NCBI RefSeq assembly: GCF_000247815.1
Contig: NC_021673.1
Span: forward strand, 41,680,592-41,744,591
Direction of reading: 5' to 3'
DNA length: 64,000 nucleotides
From: Ficedula albicollis
Taxonomy: Eukaryota > Chordata > Aves > Passeriformes > Muscicapidae
Of this stretch, positions 1 to 10,734 are shown one piece after another. How positions within the stretch are numbered: the stretch's first letter is position 1; every line of letters begins with the position of its first letter. The translations under genes and the position numbers were made by a program. Under the pieces are notes generated by a model. The model was not told the origin of the DNA. It made no database searches and saw nothing but the letters and a program-made list of their open reading frames with translations.

Positions 1-2704
1 CCATGAACTCGAAGGGAGGATGTGATCTGCAGGATGGAAATATCTGGCTGCAGTGCTAGAGATCTGACAAACCAGTGTTTCACTCTGATGAATGTCTGAG
101 ACCATGGGAAATGTCAAGCCCCCATAAAGACAGAACACTCCTGGCCCTTCTGATAAAACATTCAAATCATTGACTAGCACAAAGCATATATTGCTAAAAT
201 ACAATTTCCCAATTAAATGAAATACAGTTATTGTTTGGGTTTTGTCCTCCTACAAGCTCTTCACAGTACAGAAACATCTACCTTTGCTTGGTGGGAATGT
301 ACCAAATGGCCAAAATGCAAATTATCTGCAAGCTGAATTTGTGTCAGTATTTCATCTGAAAAACTATGTCAAAAGATTAATATTTAACTCCTACTCGCTT
401 CCAGTGGTTTCTGCTTGTAATTCTTACCCTGCTGTATAAGGTGAGAATTCTTTGGCAAAGATTGCTATTAAGGTTTTAAGCTGATACATGTTTTGCTGCA
501 ATAGGATCCTGAAAAGACAAGAATGGTGATATCGGGGGTGTACAACTTGCAGTTATGAGGAGAAGGGAACCCGTGTACATCTGCACTTAGCAGAAATGTC
601 TTTAAAGCCCTTTATTGAAGAGAAGTCAGTAAGAGGTGAGATTAATTGGATCCTCAGTTTGTGAGACCCAATTCTTCCTCTGTTAATGAACTTAATATTC
701 TCACCTTCTACTTTATTTTAACTCTGTCCACAGCTCTGCCAAGGCACCTCGGCTGACATGAATATAGATGTTTATGGCACACTGTGCTCTCTCTTCCCAT
801 CGTAGGAGGGATTTCCAAGTTAAAAAGAATAGTGCAGTGGTATCTTTTCCCCACGTGAATATTTTTGTTCTACATTCAAAGGACTGCAACATAAGTAAGA
901 AAGTGGAGCCTAAAGCATCTGTGGCTGAGGAATGGGGGCAACAGAAAAAAATAATGGAGAGAAAATTCGAGAAAAATAAAGTGCTTTTGCTGGCAAGACA
1001 GGCAGTTAGGCAGGGACAGAAATAAAGAGGAAACAAAACAGATAAAGGATTACAGAGTAAAAATTGTTTGGGAATAGGATGTTGGGAACGGTAAATAGGC
1101 TAGAACAATAGGGATGAACATTTGCTGAATGTGAATAGAAATCACTATAAAGTTTCCACCATCTCCTAATAAAAATACAGTAGCCTTGAGTCCTTGTGCT
1201 TTATTAAAAACTCCAGCTGGAATACATAAAAGAAGGCAGGAAAATTATTCTCAAGCCAGATAACTTTCAGATGAAGGAGAATGTAGAGATTTGATGAGAT
1301 TTTTTTGAAGGCAAAAAATATTTGACGAACAAGACTGAAGAAAAGATGCACAAAGGAGGGGAGGAAGCAAAAGAAAAAAGAAATTGTAAAGGGAAAAGAA
1401 GGAAGATTTGAGCTATCATTAGCATTTGTCTGTTTGCAGGAAATAAATGATCTCTTACCCAAAGAATTTTTCTGGTACAGGAAAATGTCAGTCCTAACCC
1501 TGTTTTTGTTAGATGTCAGGTATTACCCTCCCTTTTGTTCTGGCAAGTGTACAAGTGGAGGATTAGGAGGTTAAACATTTCTACAGTGTGCTGTGTTCAG
1601 AATGGGCTTGGTACTGTTTAGTGGACAATGAGCTATACTGCAGCTGACAAAATACAGGTTTCCTGAACCAAATATATTCAGTTCAATACATTTTCTTTGG
1701 TTATGATGGACAGTAATCTAGTGTGACATAAGGTTTCATTTTGCACGGCAGGCTGCATTGGTTCTGTGGAAAATGGAAGCTGTCCATTACAAAAAAATGC
1801 CATTATTCCTATAAAATACTGAACTGATCTGAAAAACGTAGAATTGGTTCAAGTCTGCAGCTTACCTTCACATGGAACTTTTTACCCAACTCCCAGTCCT
1901 GTACTTCTCCATTTGCTATTCATTCTCTTCCTATCTTGGTGAGACAGAATTTGAGAGCCAGAAATTCCCCCTCTGATGGGAATTGTTACACACAATCTTT
2001 TGATTCCATATTTAGTGGACACTTATAATTTTTCTTGTAATGCTTTCAGGGAAGCTTTACATGTTGATAAGAAGGCACTCGCAGTCTAGTACGTGTTTTT
2101 ATGTGCTTTCCACTTCAGTTCCCGGTTGTGTTTAGGTGAGAAGGAAAAGAATAGCATTTTGTTATGGCTGAAGATTACAGTTCCTCCCAACCTGTGATTT
2201 TTCTTTATAAATAAAATACTTTGGACTGAATAGACTCAGAATTACTGTAGAGCTTACTGGCACAAGCTAAAGTGCAGATTGCTTTTCCCAGTCATGAATT
2301 TCAGTTAAAAACAAACAACTGATGAACACATTCCCCTAGAGACTGATTTAAATAGGGGTATTTCATTTGTATATTTCCTAAATAATATTTTCCGGCATGT
2401 GTAGAGATAAAAGAGAGTTTTTGCTTAAGATATTTTTGAAAATATCTTAAGAGGTTTTTTTTTTTCAGACTTTGATTTTTCCTTTTTCAAGGGGACTAAG
2501 TAGGAAAATATTTATTGCAGTTGGGTCAAGGCAGAATCTTAGTGGAAAAATTAAAATAAAAAAATCAAATTTGAACTAAACTGAAAGAAATGAGGTTTGA
2601 GATTTCATCAAAACTTTAAAATTTCCATTAGTTGTAGTGAAAAATTATTTTTACAAACACTTCTGAATGAAGTTTTGGACAAAATTGCAAGGGTAGTGCC
2701 GTAA

Positions 2705-3127
2705 TTGTACCATGTTTTAGAAGAGGGTCTATTAGGAGATGAAATAGAAATTATTAGCAAAGGTTCCTTCAGGCCTTATTTACAGCCAGCATTAGATAAA
2801 GTGTTACTTAGTGGGCAAATAAGCCTGCCAGATATGAAAGAGACAAAAAGAAATGTGTCTTGGCATGCTGGGGAGGATATAAGTATGGAGCAAGCAGAAT
2901 CTATTATATTTGATAGCAATGGAATGTCGCCTGAAATGACCCTCCATTCTTGCCTATTGTTAACTTTTTCTCATGGAAAAAAAAAAAAAAAGCCACAGCC
3001 AGTGAATTCTCTAATAGTAGCTGTCTGGATAGTAGAACAACAAACTGTTTACATACATTATTATAGATTTCTGCTGTGTTGTTTTGGTGCCCAACCAAAA
3101 TTGAGGTTCCCCTGTGGTACTGTATAA
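2705..3127 (+). other. Unrecognised 141-codon open frame (incl. stop), possible gene or retroposon relic
   Basis: An open frame of 140 codons ending in TAA. The first codon is TTG and a stop lies immediately upstream; the first internal ATG is at 2834 (codon 44), so it is not an obvious intact gene. The first 80 or so residues have a mixed, protein-like composition (acidic and basic residues spread evenly, few low-complexity stretches). After that a 15-nt A tract (2977-2991) encodes a Lys run and the frame continues into less protein-like sequence. I recognise no family. It could be a decayed exon, the 3' end of a retroposed copy, or chance. A MIR-like relic follows at about 3.17 kb. Confidence 0.25.
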
Positions 3128-3169
3128 ACATAGAGATTTTTCTCACCATAAAGAGCTCCAGTTGACGCT

Positions 3170-3285
3170 CATGAGACAGAGACAGGCAGGAGGCAGCAGC
3201 AGAAGTGGTTTGTCCAAGGTCATGCTGTAGGTCAGCGGCAGCACCAGCAGGAAAACAGGACCCAGAAGTCTGGGTCTGTGTAAAT
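3170..3285 (-). mobile_element. Decayed MIR/CORE-SINE-like relic
   Basis: The stretch around 3209-3280 contains TGTCCAAGGTCAT, then GTCAGCGGCAGCACCAG and GGACCCAGAAGTC. These align in order with the familiar block of reverse-oriented MIR-type SINEs (CCAAGGTCACACAGC, then a GTGGCAGAGC-like segment, then an AACCCAGGTCT-like segment). Divergence is high, as expected for an ancient insertion. A repeat-library search would fix the subfamily and limits. Confidence 0.55.
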
Positions 3286-4633
3286 AGGGGCATTTACCAG
3301 CATAATCACTCCCAGGGAAGAATGCCCATATGAGGCATTACATGGGTATAACTCTAGCTGTCGAGGATGCTGGTGCAATTACATCAGCAAACTTTCCCAG
3401 GCAGATGAACCCCTGCTCATGGGCTCTTTAAGCACAAAACCCCGTTGCAAGGAGACCTGCCAAAGAGTGTTGTTGGAAATCTAGCAAGAGGAAGGAAAGA
3501 AAAAAACAAAACAAAATAGTCCTCACTTCAATTAGAGGAAAAGATAATTCCTTTCAAGTCGAGAGGCTCAACTCCTGCTGGCCTTTGTTCTTAAGCTTAC
3601 CCTTGCTGTAATTTCACAGAGTAACTTGAATAATGCCAGTTTGTTCTGTGATTACCCTCAGCTGGAGCACAAAATTAATATCTCACTAAGTAATTCAGTA
3701 CATGATGGGTGAACATTTAGTCAAACATGCCCTAAAAAGCTAGGATTTTCAATGTTTGCTGGAACTCCTTCAGTGACAATTAATTGCCTGTGTTCGTATA
3801 TGTTTATGAGCCTCAGTAAACAGGCAGCATATTTACGTCTCCCCATTACCTTCAGAAATAAACTTCCTGAAGAGAAAAAACCTCATGTTCCCTGATTACA
3901 ATCTAATTTTAAGTAAACAAGGGGCGGGGAAAGTGACTAGTAAGCAGGACTTTGGAGGGAGGAAGGTGGGAGGTGAAGAATTTTCTCCCTCTGGAACCAT
4001 GCCACATCTAATGCTGTTAGTGTTAAATTAATATGCTGCAAGAAAGAATGGCTGTGGCTAGTCCTCTTAGTGTTTGGGGTTTTGTTTGCTTTTTTTATCC
4101 TAAGAGTTTGGACTCAAGACCAGATGCAATATTTACTAACTTGTGATGGGGAGTTGCTATAGAAAATTCTACCTTTGAAAGGCATGTCTTCTAACCCGTG
4201 CACAATTCTGGCATTTTTTGAAAGTCCTAAACCATTGATGTGTGATAATATGATATGCTACAGCCAATGTCTCTCTCCCATCTCTTCACATTGCACCCAC
4301 TGCCATTGCACTGCTTTCTCTCCACATGAATCCCTTCCAGAACTGAAAGTACCAATCTTTTGCCCCATTGGTCTTATTTGCTGTGGCTTTTACCATGCAA
4401 TGAAGGTTTGTGGGGCAAGAGGAATCCCCCACTTTTTGTCACAACTGGGACATTGCCATTGACTAGTCATGTTACTTTATCTTCTTCTGTATTGCAGGAT
4501 GAATTAACTCTTGCAAAGTGTTCAGAGATGTGTAGGAAACAGATTGTAGACAAAGGACTAAGTATTTTTTACTTTGGTTGTATCCATTAACATCTGCAGA
4601 AAGAACACATTAGTGCATAATTTCAGTCTGTCT

Positions 4634-4735
4634 GTACAACTGACTGCTAGTTTCACTGGCTTGTGCCTGTAAGGGAGTATATCAGTACAACTGACTGCTA
4701 GTTTCACTGGCTTGTGCTTGTAAAGGAGTATATCA
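4634..4735. repeat. 51-bp direct tandem duplication (two copies)
   Basis: Copy 1 at 4634-4684 and copy 2 at 4685-4735 begin with GTACAACTGACTGCTAG and end with AGTATATCA. They are head to tail with no spacer and differ at only about two positions (GCCTGTAAGG against GCTTGTAAAG). This looks like a two-unit minisatellite from replication slippage or unequal exchange. Confidence 0.9.
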
Positions 4736-5981
4736 AGTGGAAAACACAAACAATTTCAAGTCAATGTTCATTGTTGTTCACTTTTCATCTAAAATTTTTC
4801 ACTCTGCTGCTGTCCAAAGATTTCCTTTAGGACTGGGCATTTAGGTAAAAGTCGACTAATGGAAACCCCTGAGCCATAATGTAAAGACAGAAGATGGTAA
4901 AGTGAAAAATAATGAAGTATGACGATAGATGGCAATTCTTTGCTGTTGCCCAAAATCTTAACCATTAACTCTTTCAGATTTACTCTAGGCCATCTGTAAC
5001 TCTGCCTTATTCTAGACTTTGTGCTGTTGTGATGGTTAGTGCTGAAGGTTGGAGAGCAAACCTGCTGGGTTTGTTCACGCAGGCAGGGAAGGGGTGGGTG
5101 TGTGTGAAGGTAAAGCCACCTCAGGGGGTCTCTTATGAAAGGAAAGCACCTGACAACAGTGGCATCCCCCAACTCAGAGAGGTTCTGTCAATCCCAGACA
5201 CTTAATGCTGTCATTGTTAAGCTAAGTGTTTTGATTCTCTGTGTCTTTTCACCTTCTCCGTGGCTATCACATGCTTTACTGATGGTTGCACCAGGATATG
5301 CCCCTCCTTAGAAACTTGGTTAGCTCTCCTTAGGGAAATCAGCTTGATAAATGATCCATTAAATAATAAAATTTTGCGTTCATCAATATAGTTTTAAGGT
5401 AGCTGGACTGAAGGAGCTGACAGATCTAAAAATAAAATCAGTGCTCTTCTTGAAATCCATTGTAAACAAGCTGTCAAGCATCACTGTGGTCTCCTTTGTA
5501 ATAGTTTTAATAAGTAAATAGAATAGAAGTAGAGAGATGGTAAAAAATGTAAATCAAATATAATTGTTCTTTTTTTTTCTTTAACCTATTATATTGCTTG
5601 AGGTGGTGGTATCTCTATTTCTCTAGTCCTGATGTAGAAAATTTTGACATAATTTTGCTGAAGTTAAATCTTCTAGGACATATATTGCTGCTTTTCAAGA
5701 GCAAGAAGCTAGAAAATGTTTTAATTGCTCCCTGACTCTGATACCTATGACGTTAGAAGATTTAATATGCTAGGTAAGCTTATTTAAAAAAAAAAAAAGT
5801 GTATATAGAAATGTAATTTATCAAATAAACCCCCCTGAATTTTCTATTAGGTATCTGCTTTTTTCTTTTAACTCAGTTTTTGTGAATGAAGAAATCTGCA
5901 TTCTATGACATGTAAAAATTCATCCAAACATATGTAGATTTTCTGTACTTTAGGCTGCCAGGAAAATGAGTCTCTGGGTGT

Positions 5982-6524
<543 letters not shown>

Positions 6525-6545
6525 TTTTTTTTTTTTTTTTTTTTT

Positions 6546-6580
<35 letters not shown>
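6525..6580. repeat. T-rich tract after the C block
   Basis: T21, CCC, then T32, followed by CTCTTTTCTG. It mirrors the T-rich left flank of the C block. It may be one genuine T-rich microsatellite split by the artificial C run. Confidence 0.7.
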
Positions 6581-9360
6581 CTCTTTTCTGTTGGTTAACT
6601 TCAGGTTTCTTATCCACAGCTTTGGTTGTTGCTGGGTTAATATCCTTTGGTGCCTTTCTTTGAATGTACTTGGCTGCCAGGTTTACAGAGGATGTGTTCC
6701 CATTTATCTCATTTCATTTCTAAACTTCCCATTGAACAGATCCTTTCTGCTCACCTGGCTCTTGAGTCTGCCCTCAGGTCAGTGACACCAGTGGCAGCAG
6801 TGCCTTTGCAGTTGCACTGGGATCTGGCTCGCTCCCTGGATTCCTGAAGCTGGGACTGGCTGAGGCTTGATAATGAGCCCTCCCATAGGAAGAAAAAAAA
6901 AGTTGTGAAGTTTGCTCACTGTTGCTCACTGGGATCGAACAGCTTGTCATTTCTTTTGAGGAACATTTATACTTAACACTCAGTAGGAAAACTGCTATTT
7001 CAGTTTGCAAGTGGATTCAGTTATTCAAATGCACAGGCCAGAAAATGAAGGGGATTCTATTTAAACAGTGTGCTCCCAAGTCACAGATGATCTTTTTGAT
7101 GTCTGTATTTTGCAAATGGAAATTTTCCATTTTCCAGCTCTAGCATTTGTTCAGAGGCTGTGTGCTATCTAAATCTGCTTTTGTGGCTGCTCATTTGCAT
7201 TTTTGCTATGCTATATTGCCTCCTGTCTTCTCCCCTTGGCCCCCCACTCTTTTATATTGAATTCCTATTTTTGCTGGCTCCACTCTGTCTTGCATCTCTG
7301 AAGACTCAATCATGCGAGATGCTGAGCACTCAGAGCAAACAGCAGAGGCTGCTCAGCACCTGGTCAGGATTACAGGTGAAACGGGAAATCCAAAGCGTCT
7401 GCATATTGAAGACTTTCGCTGAGAGAGAGCAGATGAAAGGTGGAACTGTTCCCCACACAGATAATAGTCCCATTTCTCCTGCAGCTTCCCACCTTTTCTC
7501 AGTTGCTAGAACTGCTGGAGCTACTAGCCAGAGCATCTGATGGGGAAATGTCTGGGAATCTTGGGCTGAAATCTTATGGCGTGATTTGAAATACTCACAG
7601 TAGTAAGATGATGTAGTCAAAACAGCTCTTCCTGGACTTAAAATAATGACCATGGAAAACCTTGTGCGTTCATGTAGCTTTCATGGTCAGAATGCACAGT
7701 TTTCTACATCTTTTAGTATTTATCTTTTATTTCACCCTGTACACATAGGTTCTTTCTTCTCCCAAATCTGGTTACATCCACGTCTACAAGCAAACCGCTT
7801 AGCAAGAAAAACTGCGTTAATATCCTGAGGGAAAATTGAGAAGGTGAGGAGAGAAGCACAACAACTTAATTCTGGCAGTTGAAAGAACAATCTGAAAGTT
7901 GTCTCGGCTCAAAGTATCACGTACCGTCAAGTAATCACTATTCACTTCTGCAGATCCCAACCCTCAAATAGTCTATTTCACTCTCAGGGAAAGCCGGGCG
8001 GGGGGAGAAAAAAGTGTAAGCAAGAGTATCATGCACTACAATGAGAGGCAGCGTATTTAAAGCTGAGCAGTGATACAAACCGTGGGGCTGGGAGGCGGGG
8101 ATTGCAGGCTTCTCCTCCCATTCCTACCTTTTTCCTAAATTCACTCCTCAGAAGAGAAGATGAATGAAAAAGAGTAACCCTCAGAAGAGGGACCACATGG
8201 TCCTGGCCAGCTTGGAATGGTAATACAAATGATAGGGAATGAAAATACTCCAGTTTACCCAACCAAGCTTTTCTTCTGACTCTGTTGGAAACTGGGGCAA
8301 TGGGAATGCTCCACAGGGCTCATCTAGGTGTGCAAGAACGTGCAGAATGCCTGTAGAGTGCTGTGGGAACAGAGAACTCATTTTGCAAAAGTTTTTCTCC
8401 TGCCACAGGAGGCAAATATCTGTGCGAGCATGGCATGGTGTTCCCACTGTCTGGCAGAGGGCTGGTACCTAACCACCAACGATTAAGAATGCCTGGTGAT
8501 GAAAGCACAGTGTATAGGCAGTATTTTGAGCGTGTGTATGGCTTCCCACACTGCCCTTTTGGACTGGCCATGGGGCAGTTATGGGAATCCTTAACAAAAC
8601 CCTCTGCTTGGGAGAACAGCGAACTGCCAGAGTGAAGCGTGATATTTCCATGTTCCTGTCATGTGCAAGCACGTGCCCACAAACCAAAACACAGCTGGCA
8701 AGTCTAATTTTAGCTCTACCAGCCTTGAGAAGTGTCCCTTTAAAGAAATTCTTTTTATAATTCCTTTTTTTTTTTTTTTTGAAGCAATTTGGTTGATAAT
8801 ACAGCAGCTGACAATCCCGCTGCCATACTATGGATGATTTAAATAAAAACAAAAAAGAAACTGCTGCCGCACATTTTTTTCCCCCCAAAGATTTATAAAT
8901 AGGCAAAACCACTGTAGAAAGGCCCAGGAATCTGATGACATGTTAAAGAAATAAGTTATTGTAAAAAAGGAGAAACGCTAGGATTTGCGTACAAGAGGAA
9001 ACATTTTGTTATTCACGCACTTTTTTTTTTTTTTTTTTTTTTTTCCTGGTGATTTATAGCCCCGCTCTTCGTTGGTGTCTTTGGGAGGATAACTATTAGG
9101 GATGGCGGTGCTGACACAGGTCCTGCCCGCCTGGGATCTGCGGCAGGTGTGGGGCTCTGGGGCCACACCTGGCCTCACCTGGCCCGGGCGGCGGCAGCTG
9201 CGAGCGGGGCAGCCCGGCCGGGGCAAACGCAGCCGCGGAAACTTTTGGGGCACCGAGGTTTCTCCACACGTCTGGGGGAAGGCACCCGCACGCCAGGCCG
9301 GCCGAATTTCCTCTTTACCCTCTTCCTCCATTTTGTTCCAACTTTAAACAAACCAAGTCT

Positions 9361-9368
9361 TATATAAG
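9361..9368 (+). promoter_or_regulatory. Candidate TATA element
   Basis: TATATAAG followed by CGG, at the upstream edge of the CpG-rich region. If used, transcription would start near 9390, giving a 5'UTR of roughly 0.8 kb once the artificial C insertions are subtracted. CpG-island promoters often lack a TATA box, so it may be incidental. CAGE or 5'RACE would decide. Confidence 0.3.
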
Positions 9369-9576
9369 CGGTCTAACAAAGTATGCGTTTAATATGTCTG
9401 GCCCGGGGTCGCCTCTCCGCGAAGTGCCGGATGACGGTGCGGAGTAGTTTTCTGAAGGGGGAGGACGACGACGACTTCCCTGCTCGGCGACCAGGCTCCG
9501 CGACCTTCCCCCTGCCGTTCGCTAAAACGCACGTACATGTATTTTTACACTGGAGCGATAGCCGCGAAGGCGCGCT

Positions 9577-10015
<439 letters not shown>

Positions 10016-10171
10016 TTGGTTGGAAGGGGGGTGGGTGGGGAAGCGAGAGGGGAGGGCTCGAGAGCGGGGCGAGCCGAGGAGAGGACGAGGAGAGCGAGCG
10101 AGCGAGCGAGCGGGCGGGCGGCTCTGCGGAGATTTGGAGTTGCACTGTGTTCCCGGCTCCTGTGGCAGGAC

Positions 10172-10200
10172 GCTTCTCTCCCGAGCCGGGCGGCGGGCAG
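10172..10200. repeat. 29-bp direct repeat, left copy
   Basis: Begins GCTTCTCTCCCGAG and ends GGCGGGCAG. It is repeated exactly at 10283-10311, on the far side of the C69-plus-adapter insertion. The duplication is best explained by one genomic segment being represented once by correct reads and once by the end of a read-through read. Confidence 0.95.

Positions 10201-10269
<69 letters not shown>
10201..10269. repeat. 69-nt poly-C, minus-strand poly-G of adapter read-through
   Basis: Sixty-nine uninterrupted C between a 29-mer and the adapter motif that precedes the repeat of that 29-mer. On the minus strand the order is 29-mer, AGATCGGAAGAGC, G69, 29-mer. Short-insert reads from two-colour instruments run insert, adapter, then G once signal ends. 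Confidence 0.95.
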
Positions 10270-10270
<1 letters not shown>

Positions 10271-10282
10271 CTCTTCCGATCT
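10270..10282 (-). other. Illumina adapter remnant (GCTCTTCCGATCT)
   Basis: The 13 bases GCTCTTCCGATCT are the 3' end of the standard Illumina adapter; the reverse complement AGATCGGAAGAGC is what a read shows on running past its insert. It lies exactly between the poly-C run and the second copy of the 29-mer. An exact 13-mer at this junction is very unlikely by chance, so this is contamination within the assembly. Confidence 0.95.
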
Positions 10283-10311
10283 GCTTCTCTCCCGAGCCGG
10301 GCGGCGGGCAG
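10283..10311. repeat. 29-bp direct repeat, right copy
   Basis: Exact copy of 10172-10200, immediately following the adapter motif and continuing into genuine GC-rich 5'UTR sequence (GCCGGAGGCACG). Confidence 0.95.
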
Positions 10312-10379
10312 CGCCGGAGGCACGCTGCTCCAGCGGGGAGGCGGGCTGCTCCGCCGCGGGCACCCGGGCACGGGGCTGC

Positions 10380-10476
10380 CAGCCACGCACGCACCCGCAC
10401 CCGCACACACCCCGCGGCGCGCACACACCCGCACACACACACCCGCACACACACACACATACATACATACACACGT
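10380..10476. repeat. CA-rich compound microsatellite in 5'UTR
   Basis: Alternating (CA)n and CCGCA units, then ACAT repeats (CATACATACATAC), directly upstream of the uORF. It lies within the probable RBMS3 transcript, so length variation could change the 5'UTR. Confidence 0.85.
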
Positions 10477-10478
10477 AT

Positions 10479-10517
10479 ATGTCCGTGCGGGCGCGTTTTT
10501 GGCTGCGCTGGAAGTAG
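10479..10517 (+). CDS. Candidate 12-codon upstream ORF in RBMS3 5'UTR
   Basis: An ATG at 10479 opens a 12-codon frame (MSVRARFWLRWK) that stops at TAG, 142 nt before the RBMS3 start codon. Short uORFs commonly damp translation of the main frame. It matters only if transcription starts upstream of it, which is likely given the CpG-island position but not shown. Conservation across birds would be informative. Confidence 0.3.
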   Translation: MSVRARFWLRWK

Positions 10518-10659
10518 CGCGCCGTAGACGGCGAGGAAGTCTCGGCAGCCTCCTCTGTCGCCCGCGCTGTCAGGAATAGCGGCGTGAGAGGAAGAAAGGC
10601 CCTGGGGCACTACAGCCTGCCAACGAGTTCCCCGCACCAGCCAGAAGGACTCCAGCTAC

Positions 10660-10734
10660 ATGGGCAAACGCCTGGACCAGCAGCCAATGTACCCCCAGTA
10701 CACCTACTACTACCCCCACTATCTCCAAACCAAG
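10660..10734 (+). CDS. RBMS3: RBMS3 first coding exon (N-terminal 25 codons)
   Basis: ATG at 10660 begins MGKRLDQQPMYPQYTYYYPH, followed by YLQTK, and the exon ends after codon 25 (AAG) at a consensus donor GTAAGG (10735-10740), phase 0. This is the characteristic Tyr-rich N-terminus of RBMS3; the paralogue RBMS1 differs (no RLD segment after MGK). RBMS3 is a single-stranded nucleic-acid-binding protein of the c-Myc gene single-strand binding (MSSP) family with two RRM domains. It is reported to bind A/U-rich RNA, including the Prx1 3'UTR, and to act mainly in the cytoplasm. The RRMs are encoded downstream and are not in this window. From memory, mammals read DQPQM where this sequence reads DQQPM. 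The start context has T at -3 and G at +4. The region upstream is a CpG-rich 5'UTR; the rest of the window is intron 1. Identification is strong despite the short length because the match is nearly complete. Confidence 0.93.

Larger units (their letters stand above)
10016..10659 (+). other. RBMS3: Probable RBMS3 5'UTR (contains artificial insertion)
   Basis: GC-rich sequence leading without an in-frame coding extension into the RBMS3 start codon. It includes (GAGC)n/(GGGC)n-like runs near 10094-10120, CA-rich repeats at about 10380-10475 and a 12-codon uORF. The transcription start is not determinable from sequence. The stretch 10201-10311 is almost certainly foreign to the genome (C69, adapter, duplicated 29-mer); removing it restores a continuous sequence across the 29-mer. 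Assignment as UTR rests on position relative to the recognised coding exon. Confidence 0.6.
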
